DNA of 64,000 nt from Cladorhizidae sp. MBARI D1340-BT2 (GCA_028752905.1 JAQNBH010000012.1:24623816-24687815), one strand, 5' to 3'. Positions 34,569 to 47,625 are shown, counted from the stretch's first letter. A program made the numbers and translations. Notes: generated from the letters alone by a model not told the origin.

Positions 34569-35049
34569 GACCCGACCACAGACTTCAAGAAGTATTGGAT
34601 GCCTGACAAAGCATGCAAGGAGTGCTCCAACTGCAATGTAAAGTTCAGCATTTTTGTTCGTCGTCATCATTGCCGAATCTGTGGCCGCAGCATCTGCCAT
34701 ACCTTTTGCTCCATCACTATCCCCGGGGCCTTACTCAGACCGGACTTGCAGGTGGGTGTGGATGAAGTCTCTATTAGGATCACATGTGAACATCATGTGA
34801 TTGCTTGTTTGTTGTTCTCTCCTCTCACCTGAAATATTAGTGAGGTCTACCCTCCCCTCCTCCCCCTATTTCCTGTAGCCCAGTTCCTCTGTCTATGCAG
34901 TAACTTATTGTTGTTGTTGTTTATTGCTTTAGGGAAATCTGAGGACATGTAAAGATTGCTGCGAAGTGTTCAATGAGTTCCGCTTGTCCACACACCGTCA
35001 TCGTCGCATTCATCCAAGATTGGTGTTGAATCTCCTCAACCTCTCCATG
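34569..35049 (+). CDS. PIKFYVE: FYVE zinc finger, two exons, right
   Basis: Exons 34569-34751 and 34933-35049. WMPD, CKECSNC and RRHHCRICG are intact here, but the sixth zinc ligand is changed: the left copy reads CHTCC and this one CHTFC. The second exon is 49 bp shorter than its left partner. The missing piece starts and ends at a CCA microhomology (after CGCTTGTCCA), which suggests a deletion, and it shifts the frame. Confidence 0.85.
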
Positions 35050-35112
35050 GTAATAAGCAGTGCCTCCTGTTGTGTGTTTGCTAGCTTTTCTATTTACTCT
35101 GCATACATATAG

Positions 35113-35359
35113 GAAGTGGAAACTTTGGACGTACCCTCTCCGGGTCCCGCCCACCTGCCATGAGCATCCTGAGTCCTCACAAGTCCTGGGACGAGGGCTC
35201 ATCTGGAGGGAGGAGCCAGACCTGTCTCCCTCTCGTACCACTGCAATAGAGTTTGATAATCCAACCCCTACCCGGAGACGTCTATCCAGTCGGAAGCCAA
35301 CCAGTTTTGATCCAATCAGTGCCAAGAGTCGGAGAGAGAGTGCTATGATACTGGATGAG
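35113..35359 (+). CDS. PIKFYVE: PIKFYVE Ser/Arg-rich linker exon, right, frameshifted
   Basis: Mirror of the left linker exon but 247 bp. Ten bases (GAAATCATGG in the left copy) are missing after GGAGCCAG, near 35219. With the 49 bp loss in the preceding exon the net shift is 59 bp, so the frame is not restored. Confidence 0.75.
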
Positions 35360-35499
35360 GTTAGGAGAGGCGGGTCATGGAGGGATATGGCAGGGAGGGG
35401 GTTACAGGAGGGATATCCAGTGTTGCCACACCTTTCCTAGGACATCGTGGGACTATCATGACGTCCCTAGCCCTAGGATACCTAGCCCTAGACATAGAA

Positions 35500-35765
35500 T
35501 ACCCCTTACCATAGGTAGCCCTTGCCATAGGTAGCCCTTGCCATAGGTAGTCCTTACCATAGATGGCTCTTGCCCTAGGTAGCCCTTGCCATAGGTAGCT
35601 CTTGCCCTAGGTAGCCCTTGCCCTAGGTAGCCCTTGCCATAGATAGGTAGTCCTTGCCATAGGTAGCCCTGTCCCTAGGTAGCCCTTGCCCTAGCCCTTG
35701 CCATAGGTAGCTCTTGCCCTAGGTAGCCCTTGCCCTAGGTAGCCCTTGCCATAGACAACCCTAGC
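35500..35765. repeat. 16 bp satellite, right, contracted
   Basis: About sixteen units of CTTGCCATAGGTAGCC, a third of the left number, with more CCCTAGG variants. Confidence 0.9.
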
Positions 35766-36254
35766 GATCCCCTAGCCCTTAGCCATAAAATATCCATAGC
35801 TCTACAGTGGCACTGATTCCAGGATCCATGCTCTATATTTGGTTACCTCACTAGGCACATCCTGGGAGAGTCCCAAGTGTCCTGGCCTGGGATGTCCTAT
35901 ACGTAAGGCGTGGCAGTGCTGGGCATGTATGGATTACTGGACGGTGGAGAAAAGGAGGGTGAATTATTATTGGGTGTGGGGAAGAGGAGACACAGGTTTG
36001 GGGGGTGAGTGGGTAGTATTGAGAGGAGTGGACTTGATGGTGAGGAGAGGGATAAATCCATGATGACACTGGCCACTGCCTCAGCCCTATTCCTTGCCAC
36101 TGCCTCAGCCCTATTCCTTGCCACCGTAGTGCCCTAGCCCTAGCCCTTACACCTTTACCACTCTCCATAGGCATTGCCCTAACCTTGCCACTGCCCAAGC
36201 CATATTCCTTGCACTGCCTCCTAGCCCTAACCCTTACTACTGCCCTATCCCTAT

Positions 36255-39170
36255 CAGGGTTTCATCCAGGATTTTTCAACTGGGGAGTGTTCAGCAGGAC
36301 TGGTATGCAGATAGATTAGTCACTGATACTGTGCAGCCACCCACATTACATGAGTGAGGGGGGGGATTATGCCAGGACTGACTGGATAAGTCAGTTTCTA
36401 AAAACAACCCGAGCCTGGAAGCCATTTGGAAATTCTAGCCGTGGGGATTCCCCATAGTGAGGTCAGCTTTAACCAGAGCCTGCCACTGCACTTCCAGTCA
36501 TCATACATACTGTACAAGTCATCATTCATCATCATGGATATCAGAAGATTTCTGAAGAAACGTACACTGCCGGACTCTATTGACTCTCATCACTCAGTTT
36601 CTACTGCTGTCAGTAAAGTAGCCAAGCTTAAGAACAGCCAGGAGGCCAAGGATGCTGGCAATGGTAGGTCAGAGCATAATGATGCATCTGAGGAGAATCC
36701 CACACAGCAGTCCACTTCTTCAGTTGCATCAATTTCACTGTTAGAAGAAACAGAAGCTAGTCAAGTTTCTGGCAGCGAAGGTGCTGTTATAAAGAAGCTG
36801 AAGCTGAAGTTCCAGTCACACTGGCAAGAGAAATACTCTTGAATAAGTTTCAACTCTGTGACCAATGGGATGTTGTGTCAGTACTGTTCTGATATTTACA
36901 AGGAGGATAGGGAAGTACTGAAGCACACAGAGGGAACTTGGATTTGTCGCCAGTGTCCAACTGGAAAAAGGCACTGGATACATGAAAGCACATGACAGCA
37001 TGTCACAAAGTAGCAAAAGCCAAAGTAGAGGCAGAGAAACAAACCCAAGCTGAAGGAGCTGTCATCTTTCAGCTTAGCAGGGGAGAGAGAGATACGATGA
37101 ACACATGCGTGTACTGATCAAGAAGTGGTTGAAGATCATGTATTTTTTGTGTAAACAGAAAGTAGCACATTTTGCCAATTTTGATGATGCGGTTCGGTGA
37201 TGATGAAGTGAGGAAACATTTAAATACAGCTCCAAGAAATGCCAACTACTGCTCTCATGTTGTTCTAAGTGACTATCTTGATGCCATCAGTCTGTGGATC
37301 CAACAAGGTATCCTCAAATCTCTTAAAAAGAAGCTGCATTCTGTTCAATACTGACTGATGAGTTGACCAACAACTGAGGAGCCTTCAACTTGATTCAGAT
37401 GGGGTTGGCAGTTCTGGTTCACAAGTGGAACATTTCCTGGGACTTGTTAGCCTTTCTGCATGTGATGCTGCTTCAATATTTACTGCACTGAAAGCTTTCC
37501 TAGCAGACAGTGGCATTGAAGCTGGGAAACTGAGAGGACAGGAATATGATGGGGCTGCTACCTTCTCAGGCATGAAGAATGGAGTCTAAATGTGTATCCA
37601 CACACTGGCACCACGAGCATTGTTTGCGGACTGAGGGCACATGTTCTGCAGCTTTGCTGTGTTTCAGCTGCTATGTAGATGCCTGCCAAGTCTGAAGAAA
37701 GTCTTTGCAACTCTGATGTCTGTTTGGAAGATGTTCCACTACTATCCAAAGAAGTTTTCTGCCCTAAAGTAGATGCAGGCACTCAACAACCATCCCCAAC
37801 TAAAGATGATCAAGCCAAGTGATATCCGCTGGCTGGCACGTAACAGATCTGTAAGAGCAATCAGGTGCTCCTTGAGGCCACTGATAGATATGCTTGAGCA
37901 CATCCACGAGGATATTCGAGAGCCAGAAGCACTTGGAATGCTGAAGACATACAACTTTGTGGCAGCCCTGATGTTGCTAAGTGATGTCCTTCCTGTATTG
38001 ACTTGTCTTGGTAGAGCCCTGCAGGCCAAGAAAGCAGACTTCACTCTTGCAGCCAGCCAGCTGACCATGTCCAGCACTACCTACAGCAGGTCAAGGAACA
38101 TCCCAATGATCAGGAGTATCTGTCCACAGTCTATGACACAGTAACAGACCTTGCAATTGGCGTTCTAGATCTGGAGGCAGCAAGAGAGAATTTCAATAAG
38201 AGTGTGCTGCAGCCATGCCTGGCAGAGGTCAGCAGGTAAATCAGCTGTCGTTTCAAAGATGCCTTGGGCCTCTTGACTTCTTTCAGCATCTTTGACCCAC
38301 AGAAATGCCCAAGCAACTGCACCAATATGGCACTGCAGAATTGGAGAAGCTCCTAGGATTCTAAGGAATGACAACAGAGATTGAGTGTGAAGGAGTTCTT
38401 GAAGTCTTCTCAACTCCAGCAGATGATGATAAGCTGGAGACAAGACTAGAGTGGAAGGTTTCAAATTGGTCATGTTTGAGGAGATGAAGAGTTTGTCATT
38501 GAAGAAACTTGTAACACTGTTCCTGAGAAGTGCGGCAAAGTGTGCGACCTTACCCAACATCAAGACTCTGCTCTCCGTAGCCATGGTACTTCCTGTGTCC
38601 ACCGCAACTGTTGAGCGCACCTTTAGTGACATGAAGCAGATCAAGGATCGACTTCGTAATCCACTGCTTCCAGCATCACAGCCAAGCTGATGACCATAGC
38701 CATCGAAGTGCCATCACTCCCTGAAGTGGACTTGGATGCTGTGCTGGCTTTGTGGAAGGCAATGAAGCCAAGGAGACTGCTTTTGTAATTAACAATTCAC
38801 TATCACAGTGAAGAAATATCTTTCATTGTGGTGAACGAGTTAACAATAACTGTTGTTACTGTGTTGCTGTAAACTTACTGTGTAGCCAGCCATTTGTCTT
38901 TTCTCTATATAAATGGAAGTAGTTGCAATAATGCAGCACTACTAGTCCTTGTTCATTCACCAGTCCCAGGCTAGTGGAATAGTGTTAATCAGATCTCACC
39001 AGCTGATATATACTGTTTATGTCCATGGCTATAAAATAGAAATTCAACACAGTTAACTTGCATTTGAACTTTTGTATCAGTGAAAATTAGTGGGTAGGGG
39101 AGAGGGGGGGGGGGGGGGGGGGGGATATCTCCCCCACAGATCCTGAGTGGGTGGTTTCAACCCCCCTTGC
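36255..39170 (+). mobile_element. Shared hAT-type transposon relic, right
   Basis: Mirror of the left relic. The 5' end is CAGGGTTTCATCCAGG at 36255; the coding remains begin MDIRRFLKKRTLPDS at 36534 and reach PVSTATVERTFSDMKQIKDR near 38600-38655. The 3' terminal repeat has been replaced or shortened next to a run of about 20 G (39104-39124). Stops and frameshifts only partly coincide with those on the left, so decay continued after the duplication. Confidence 0.7.
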
Positions 39171-39239
39171 CACTGCCTCCTAGCCTAACCATTGTGACTG
39201 CCACCTAGCCTTAGATCCTTGCTCTGAACTAGCCACTGC

Positions 39240-39940
39240 CCTAGCCATTGCTGTAGCCATAGCCCTAGTCATAGCCCTAGTCATAGCCCTAGTCGTAACC
39301 CTAGTCGTAGCCCTAGTCGTAGCCCTAGTCGTAGCCCTCGTCGTAGCCCTGGTCGTAGCCCTAGTCGTAGCCCTAGTCGTAGCCCTAGTCGTAGCCCTAG
39401 TCGTAGCCCTAGTCGTAGCCCTGGTCGTAGCCCTGGTCGTAGTCATAGCCCTAGTCGTAGCCCTAGTCGTAGCCCTAGTCGTAGCCCTAGTCGTAGCCCT
39501 AGTCGTAGCCCTAGTAGTAGCCCTAGTCGCAGCCCTAGTCGCAGCCCTAGTCGCAGCCCTAGTCGCAGCCCTAGTCGCAGCCCTAGTTGCAGCCCTAGTC
39601 GCAGCCCTAGTCGCAGCCCTAGTCGCAGCCCTAGTCGCAGCCCTAGTCGCAGCCCTAGTCGCAGCCCTAGTCGCAGCCCTAGTCGCAGCCCTAGTCGCAG
39701 CCCTAGTCGCAGCCCTAGTCGCAGCCCAGTCGCAGCCCTAGTCGCAGCCCTAGTCGCAGCCCTAGTCGCAGCCCTAGTCGCAGCCCTAGTCGCAGCCCTA
39801 GTCGCAGCCCTCGTCGCAGCCCTCCTCGCAGCCCTCCTCGCAGCCCTAGTCGCAGCCCTAGTCGCAGCCCTAGTCGCAGCCCTAGTCGCAGCCCTAGTCG
39901 CAGCCCTAGTCACAGCCCTAGTCACAGCCCTTGCCAGTCA
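39240..39940. repeat. 12 bp satellite with block structure, right
   Basis: About 57 units of the same family on the inverse strand. Edge units are CATAGCCCTAGT as on the left. Inside lies a block of about 20 units with CGTAGCCCTAGT, then about 35 units with CGCAGCCCTAGT, then CACAGCCCTAGT units. The inner variants add one CpG per unit that the left array lacks. Confidence 0.95.
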
Positions 39941-40389
39941 TTGGCCAGCCCATATCAACCCTTTGATGATGTCATCACGATGATGTGATGCTAGGGTTGT
40001 GACTGAGGGAGGACGTGGGAGAGGGAGAAGAGAAAACAGAGGAATGTACGAGTGATGGGGGGTGGGTGAGGGGGGACTTTATTAGTCTTCGGGCACTTGT
40101 GAAGTCTTCCTCCTGTATCCTAGACATGTGCATGCATGTTGTGCACATGTGCATTGTACATTTGACTCTCACATATCTGAACCTCCATTATCCGAACGCT
40201 TGAATTATCCTTACTCGGTTAAATAATAAAACATGGTAATGATCATCAACATGCATTTTAGTTAGTTGGGTGGGGCAGGCTTTGGATTTGCATGTGAAGG
40301 CCTAATCAGTTCGCTAGGGCCAGCAAAAGGAGGAGTGTAGTTGTTCCTATTGAGCCGTAGTTAGCTATTCTTGGGAAGGAGCCACTTGA

Positions 40390-40920
40390 GCTGGACTCGC
40401 AGAATGATACAGATCAACAAGAATGAAGGTTTACAAGCATCCTTGATAGTCAGGGGATAAGTTCTAGTCATGATGTCATGTGCCTTGCTAACGGCAACCA
40501 GCCTGAAAGTGCTCTAGATATCTTGAAAAGGGGTTAGGCACTCTAGTCAGTGGACCATTGCTAAGAGAGATGTCAGCAGAATTCCATGAAAAGTTACATG
40601 AAGGAGAATCTGTAACACTACCATTTACTGGTGGCTAGTGATGATGAGATAGACTGCCATGAGTTGCAGGCAGTATGTTCTGAATCCTTCCAGACATCTC
40701 TGATGGTCCTTAAAGGAGTGAGACCTCTGGCATGCACGGAGAGGCATGATAACCTGAAGCACACAACCCTCCTGGGGATCTTTTTTTAGAATAGTGTATG
40801 CACAGAGTGTAATCAACAACTGCTTATACACAATACATACAACACTACTGAAAATAAATGTGTGGACAGGCAGCTACTGAGGACATGCAGTGTAGCTGCT
40901 TCTCCTTCTAGGACCTGCTC
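40390..40920 (+). pseudogene. Degraded coding relic, right
   Basis: Mirror of 15582-16110, with the same broken frames (for example SLMVLKGVRPLACTERHDN). It lies in the PIKFYVE intron between the linker and DEP exons. Because both arms share it, it predates the duplication. Confidence 0.3.
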
Positions 40921-41404
40921 ACATCCCAAGGCCCTGCAGATACATATTTCAAAAAATCATTAATTATAATTAGCTGATTATTCAAACACTGCAAGTCAGT
41001 ATTCTTGGGTTATAATGACATTCATACTTTTGCGTATCTGATTCCCCCCCCCCCCCCCCCCCCCCCCCCCCCTTATCCAAACTTGGGTAGGTCCCAATGT
41101 GTTTGGATGTGCGAGGTTCTTCTATACAATTACGTGTCTAAACTTAGTCAGATTGTTAATGTGATTCTGTCCTCATCGTTAAAAGAGCACGTGCCTCTCT
41201 ATATAATTGATAATTGTCCTAATCTGACACATGTACCCACTTCCATTTTTCTGTTCACTTAGCTCCTCCCCTCTGCCTTTCTAATTGCTTTAACTTTCAT
41301 TTCCTCCAAGTGTGCATTTCCTATCAAACCACACCCAAGCAGATATTTCTGCCTGATCAGCACATTATAGTTGATAAGCCATCCTATCTCTTTCTCTCCA
41401 TTAG

Positions 41405-42818
41405 GACGAGGTGGGGCTTATAGCTAGCAGCATCTGGACCAAGTTTCTGGACCCCACCTTTGGAATAGCAAGGTCCAATCATCGCCATCGGTTACGTACC
41501 TTTCCCGACTCCTACACAGGGACGGCCATTGTGACCTGGTTGCTAAGCAATGGACGTACTGCTTCAAGGTATGTGTGTCATTATGCATCAGTGTGTTGGC
41601 TTATGTATTTCTTTATATATATATTCATTTTTATCCTATGATTGTTGCTTAGGTATTTAATTATTTATTTATTTATTTATTATTTATCTTTTACTTTTTA
41701 CACTTTTACTTATATTTACTTATTTATTTATTTATTTACTTACTTATTTACTAATTTACTTATTTGTGTATTTATTTATTTACTTATTTATTTACTTATT
41801 TACTTATTTATTTACTTACTTACTTTAATAAAAACTTATTTATTTATTTATTTATTTACTTATTCACTTATTTATTTATTTATTTATTTACTTATTTAAT
41901 TATTTATTATTTACTTATGTACTTATTATGTACTTACTTTTATTTAATTATTTATTATTTACTTATGTACTTACTTATTTACTTATAATTATTTATCTTA
42001 TGTACTTATTATGTACTTACTTATTTACTTATTTTCTTATTTATTATTTACTTATGTACTTATGTACTTACTTATTTACTTATTTATTATTTATTATTTA
42101 CTTATGTATGTACTTATTATGTACTTACTTATTTACTTATTTAATTATTTATTATTTACTATGTACTTATTTACTTATTTTCTTATTACTTATTTACTAT
42201 TTACTTGTTTAATGTACTTATTATGTACTTACTTATTTACTTATAATTATTTATTATTTACTTATGTACTTATGTACTTACTTATTTACTTATTTAATTA
42301 TTTATTATTTACTTATGTACTTATGTACTTACTTATTTACTTATTTACTTATTTTCTCATTTACTTAATTGTTTATTATTTACTTATGTATGTACTTATG
42401 TACTTACTTATTTTCTTATTTACTTACTTACATGTATTTTCTATTTCACTTACCCATTTATTTACTTTCTTATTTACTAATATATAAAGAACAAGAAGCA
42501 AACCTTTTGTTTATCCTACCATGCAATGGTGTATAACGAGTGTGCACACATGTGCATGTACGTACCGAACACATGCAGGTCTGCCGGAACTCAAGTGGGC
42601 CAAGTTCTTGTGGACACAAAGAGGCTAAAAATCGTGAGCTCTGCAGACTCGGAATTCCGGGACGAGATGAACCAATTTCTGGAGCTCAGGGAGGCAGCAT
42701 TGCTCCCCATGGAGGATGGGAAGAGTCCGATCGTCAGGGATGCCCCAAAGTGGTTCCAGCACCTGCTGCAAGAGAGTGACTCTGAGTATGAAGTGTCTCG
42801 CTGCTCGCTGAATGAAAC
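41405..42818 (+). CDS. PIKFYVE: DEP domain, two exons, right, open
   Basis: Exons 41405-41568 and 42579-42818, borders TTAG/GACG, AAG/GTATGT, GCAG/GTCT and AAAC/GTGAGG. The split codon (AG plus G, Arg) joins TAS to SAGTQVGQ and rebuilds an uninterrupted DEP, with NHRHRLRTFPD and GTAIVTWLLSNG before the junction and VGQVLVDTKRLKIV after it. The second exon continues into a linker with acidic stretches (ESDSEYEVS). Confidence 0.9.
41650..42485. repeat. ATTTACTT-type AT-rich simple repeat, right
   Basis: Inverse of the left array. TATGTACTTA blocks are more frequent here than on the left. Confidence 0.95.
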
Positions 42819-42889
42819 GTGAGGATAAGGCTGAGGCATTTGGGAGTTGAAAGGGAGTGAACCAGATGAAGGGAGGGCATGTAAAGTTA

Positions 42890-43955
42890 AGGTGGGTGGG
42901 TGTGAAGAAGTTGTGGGGAGGTATGTATGTAGAAGTTTGGGGTGTAGATGTTTGGGGGTGAAGCTGGTGGATGGTGTGTAGAAGTTGTGGGGGAGGGTGT
43001 GTAGAAGTTGTGGGGAGGGTGTGTAGAAGTTGGGAAGAGGGTGTGTAGAAGTAGGGGATGTGTAGATGTTCGGAGGTGTAGCTGGTGAATGGTGTATAGA
43101 AGTTGGGAGGCAGTTGTGTAGAAGTTGGGAAGAGGGTGTGTAGTAGTTGGGGGGTGTAGATGTTTGGGGGTGAAGCTGGTGAATGGTGTGTAGAAGTTGA
43201 GGGAGGATACATAAAAGTTGAAAGTTGAGAGGTGAATGCATAAAAGTTGGGGCGAGAGGGAATGCGTAGAAGTTGGGGGGGAATGCATAGAAGTTGGGAG
43301 GGAATGCATAGAAGTTGGGGGGGAATTCATAGAAGTTGGGGGGAATGCATAGAAGTTGGGGGGAATGCATAGAAGTTGGGGGGGAATGCATAGAAGTTGG
43401 GGGGGAATGCATAGAAGTTGGGAGGGAATGCATAGAAGTTGGGGGGAATGCATAGAAGTTGGGGGGGAATGCATAGAAGTTGGGGGGGAATGCATAGAAG
43501 TTGGGGGGGGGGGAATGCATAGAAGTTGGGAGGGAATGCATAGAAGTTGGGGGGGAATGCATAGAAGTTGGGGGGAATGCATAGAAGTTGGGGGGGAATG
43601 CATAGAAGTTGGGGGGGAATGCATAGAAGTTGGGAGGGAATGCATAGAAGTTGGGGGGGAATACATAGAAGTTGGGGGGGAATGCATAGAAGTTGGGGAA
43701 TGCATAGAAGTTGGGGGGGGGGGAATGCATAGAAGTTGGGGGGGAATGCATAGAAGTTGGGGGGGGGGAATGCATAGAAGTTGGGGGGGGGGAATGCATA
43801 GAAGTTGGGGGGAATGCATAGAAGTTGGAAGTTGGGGGGCGAATGCATAGAAGTTGGGAAGGAATGCATAGAAGTTGGGGGGAATGCATAGAAGTTGGGG
43901 GGAATGTGTAGAAGTTGGGGGGTTAGTGCGCATAGAAGTTTGGGGAAGGTGTGTA
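42890..43955. repeat. 20 bp GAATGCATAGAAGTTGGGGG minisatellite, right
   Basis: Inverse of the left array. The core runs about 43250-43955 with roughly 30 units, with degenerate GTGTGTAGAAGTTG units before it. The core is longer than on the left. Confidence 0.9.
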
Positions 43956-44090
43956 GAAGTTGGGGCTGAAGGTGTGTAGAAATGAGGGGGCGGGGAGAGG
44001 GTGTACAGTGCATATTATTGACTTGGTACAGCTATGCAAGTGTCGTTTTCATTCCACATGTGTTACATGTCCTTATCTCATCCCTTCCAG

Positions 44091-47000
44091 CTACCCCTCA
44101 GCCCACGTTGCTCGCATCCGTTTAGGCCCCTCCCCTTCATCATCATCCACCACTCAATACGACCACTCTGTCACTCTCTCCTCTGTCTCCAAGCTCACAT
44201 GCAGCCATGACAGCTCCAAAGGCGTACACAAGCCCTCTGAAGATGTCTATCTGGTGGTGGATGATGACTTGATGAACAAAAGTCACGATTCCAGCATTCC
44301 CGAGTCCCCCCACTCCACTCCCTCCCCCACCTCCACTCTCCGCCTCCCTTCATCTGTTACATCTGCCACCTCCATCAAGCCACACCCCATGTCCTCCTCC
44401 TCCATCCCCATCAACTCCTCCCCTCTCTCCAAGTCACGACAGGCTCAGCCATCAAGCACTCCACATCCCAACCTCTCCCCAACTCCAAAGTCGAGGTATT
44501 TCTCATCGTATGCGACGAAGCCTTCAGCGACCATCAGCTTCCATCGTAAAGGGCACCGCATTCTGGACTCCCTCCCTCCCAGTGCCAGCAAAGGAGAATC
44601 AGGAGGAGTAGGGGAAGAGGGAGCTCAGTCTTTATCTGGACCGAAGTCATGTCAGGAGGCAGAACAGGTTTTCCAGAAGATGTACTCTGGTCACTTCGAT
44701 GCGCTCATGACTCAACTGATTAGGTCCTACGGTCTGAGTTTGTCATGGCTAGGCGTGCTGACACTGCTCGTCATGGAGGCAACTCAAACAGTTCGCACAG
44801 ATGTTTTTGCCAAAGACGTCATGGATATCAACGAGTACGTTCGCGTGAAAAAGATCCCCTGCGGACAGAGGACGGACAGCTCATTCACGTACGGAGTTGT
44901 CTGTTCAAAGAACGTCACACACAAAAAGATGCGGACCGAAATTTCTAATCCGACTGTTCTCCTCCTCAAGTGTGCCTTTGACTTTCAAAGACGTGAAAAC
45001 CAGCTCTCTTCCTTTGACACTCTCCATCTCCAGGAGCACAAGTACCTCAACAACCTGGTCGACAAGGTAAAGGCATTTCGGCCAAGCATCATTCTCGTCC
45101 AGAAATCCGTCTCGAGGTTGGCGCTGGAAGACTTGTTCAACTTGGGCATCGTTGTGGCGGTAAACGTCAAGCCTAGCGTTATGCTCCGCGTTGCCCGCTG
45201 TACAAGGGCGGAGATCATGACCTCACTCGATCAGCTCTTTTTCAACGTCCGCCTGGGAACGTGCGGCAAGTTCTACCTGCGCAACTTCACGCTTGAGTCA
45301 GGCATCAAGAAGACCCTGATGTACTTCGATGTCTGCGAGCCGAGGCTTGGCTGCGTCATCTCTCTTCGGGGAGGCACAAATCGCGAGTTGAAGAAGGTGA
45401 AAAAAGTTGCCCAGTTTGGACTCCATCTTGCATACAACTCTTTCCTCGAGTCTTCCTTCTTGCTTGATGAATTTGCATGGCCCGGGAAAGTCCAAGATTC
45501 TGAAGACGATGAAGTGGTATGTGTAACCTCTGAGCCCTACTCGTCGTCTTGTTCAACTCCAGAGGTTCCACTCTACCCCTCGCTGGCGTACCCTCTTGAT
45601 TCTTTGTCTCCTTCGGAACTTGTGAAGCACCTGGATGCCCTTGTGCTCTATAAAACTAAAGAAAGTGACTCCCTAGCAACTGTGTCGACCACCCGCGGTG
45701 AAGAGGGAGACGGGGGGAATTCTTTGACCTCTCAACTTGCTGGGGTTACCAGAGGTGAGGAGGACAGGGCACATTCCTTGATCCCCCAACTTGCTGGGGC
45801 TACTAGTGGGGCTCTTCAACCTGGACCTAACATGTTCTCCCCCCAACAAGTTTGGAAGGAACCCGATGTAGAGGGACACGGAAATATAGTAGCTTCCAAT
45901 ACTGAAACCACAACTCAGGCACAGGTGGATTACCATACTGATTTCAAGGATTGTCATGGCACTCAGTCTGATTCTCTTGCTGGCATTGTGGAATCCTCTA
46001 CCAGATTTTCCGAAGATGACAACTCCATGGTTTCTCCTCGCAAGATGGAATGTACTGAACAGGCTTTGACACAAGTTGATTCTAATGTCACGGTCCAGGA
46101 TCCAATATTGAAACTCGAATCTGTTGGAGTGGATGTCCTCACTAACTTGGCAGAGACTGAATTCAAGGTGGCCCTGAGGCACCAGCTGATATCGGTTTCT
46201 CCCCGAGTTAAATTCAAAGTTCCATACCTTCAGACAGCAGCTGGCCGTGAAGCTGACGTCAGACAATATCTGTCTTGCGTGATATACTGGTCTGTCCAGT
46301 TCACTCCAAAACTCAGAAGAACTTTAGCACCCCAAAACGCTCCTGGAGAAGACACAAATGAACAGGAATTAGTGGAAATGGAATTGACGAAGAAGCTCGT
46401 GGACAGCATTTTCCCCGAGGGGAGATCCGATTCTGGCACCGGCAGTGGTGATTCCAGTCAGGTGCGGAGTCAGGTCTCCCTCCAAAGTTACCATCACAAA
46501 CCTTCGTACAAAAGTATTTCAGAGCACCCCCTTACCAGTTCTTTTCTCCTGCTTCGAGTGAACACTAATGAAATGCAAGCGGCTTTGGCGGATTTCCGAG
46601 CCCGTGCAGGACTGGAGACGGAAGATAACTCATTTTTCTTCAAGTCTGCGAAGATTGCCACAGATTATCGGCTTCTTCTTCAGAATGTGTTCAACAAGTA
46701 CAAACAGTTTGAGATTGAGTTGGAGGAGGAGGAGGAGGAGGAGGAGGAGGACGTGGGGAGAGGAAGAAGAAGAGGACGAAAAAGTAACTGGTGGAAGAGA
46801 AAGGGCAGGGAAGAATGTAGCAATGAAAGAATTTGTGAAAGCGAGTGCGAAGTTACACCTACTGGGGATGCGTCGGGTTCGGCCAAGGGATCGTGTGACC
46901 TGAGTGACTCTGACGATGAGTGAGATGTCGGTTTGACGTTTACGCTGTAGTCTGCGAACGAGGAGCAAGGAGAAGGAAAAGAAGAAGAGGATGAGGACCT

Positions 47001-47244
47001 GACCAACAAAGAAAATGAATTTGGGCCAAGAACTTCAGGAACAGTGAGTCGGGAACAGACGCCCGGGATCGCTCGGTCCGGTAGGTATGGTCACGAGGTT
47101 GGACACATATTTCGGACTGGGACTCTGGAGGATATGAACCACGTCAAAGCTCATTCGTGTACCTCCGGTAAAGATGCAGAGGAGTGTTTGCAGAATTGCA
47201 ATCTGGATGCTAGCTACAGTGACACATGGCTCGGGATGCACCAG
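44091..47244 (+). CDS. PIKFYVE: PIKFYVE Cpn60/TCP-1-like exon, right
   Basis: Acceptor CCTTCCAG/CTACCC and donor CACCAG/GTATGT. The split codon with the preceding exon gives Thr-Tyr, and the frame runs open through the linker and the entire chaperonin-like domain (VKPSVMLRVARCTRAEIM, LGCVISLRGG, FLLDEFAW), then the acidic region. TGA at 46921-46923 replaces the left-arm AGA and TAG at 46948-46950 replaces GAG. After these the frame stays open to the donor. The open frame also extends upstream to 43960, but those residues come from the intron before the acceptor. In the intact family this region precedes a further conserved middle segment and the kinase. Confidence 0.88.
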
Positions 47245-47254
47245 GTATGTGTGC

Positions 47255-47625
47255 CCTGTGTGTGGATGTGCACCTACAGGTGTCTATGTACTGTGTGGAT
47301 GTACACCTACAGGTGTGTGTGTGTATGTACAGGTGTGTATGTACTGTGTGGGTGTGTACACCTACAGATGTGCGTGTGTACCTACAGGTGTCTATGTACT
47401 GTGTAGATGTGCACCTACAGGTGTGTGTGTGTATGTACAGGTGTGTATGTACTGTGTGGGTGTGTACACCTACAGATGTGCGTGTGTACCTACAGGTGTC
47501 TATGTACTGTGTAGATGTGCACCTACAGGTGTGGGTGTGTACACCTACAGATGTGTGTGTATACCTTCAGGTGTCTATGTGTTGTGTGGATGTGCACCTA
47601 CAGGTGTCTATGTGCTGTGTGGGTA
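47255..47625. repeat. 33 bp-family minisatellite, right, rearranged
   Basis: Partner of the left array, but the units are mixed with GTGTGTGTGTA stretches. A larger composite of about 125 bp is repeated (47270-47395 versus 47396-47520). The array evolved differently from the left one. Confidence 0.8.

Noticed and set aside
33070..34832. Three plus-strand frames of over 500 codons and a minus-strand Arg/Gly frame of 357 codons
   Set aside because: They are products of the 12 bp CTCCTCCTCCCT array. Only the final part, in one frame, is a real exon (34569-34751).
43960..44090. N-terminal extension of the 987-codon plus-strand frame
   Set aside because: It lies upstream of the CCTTCCAG acceptor, and the previous exon joins in phase at 44091.
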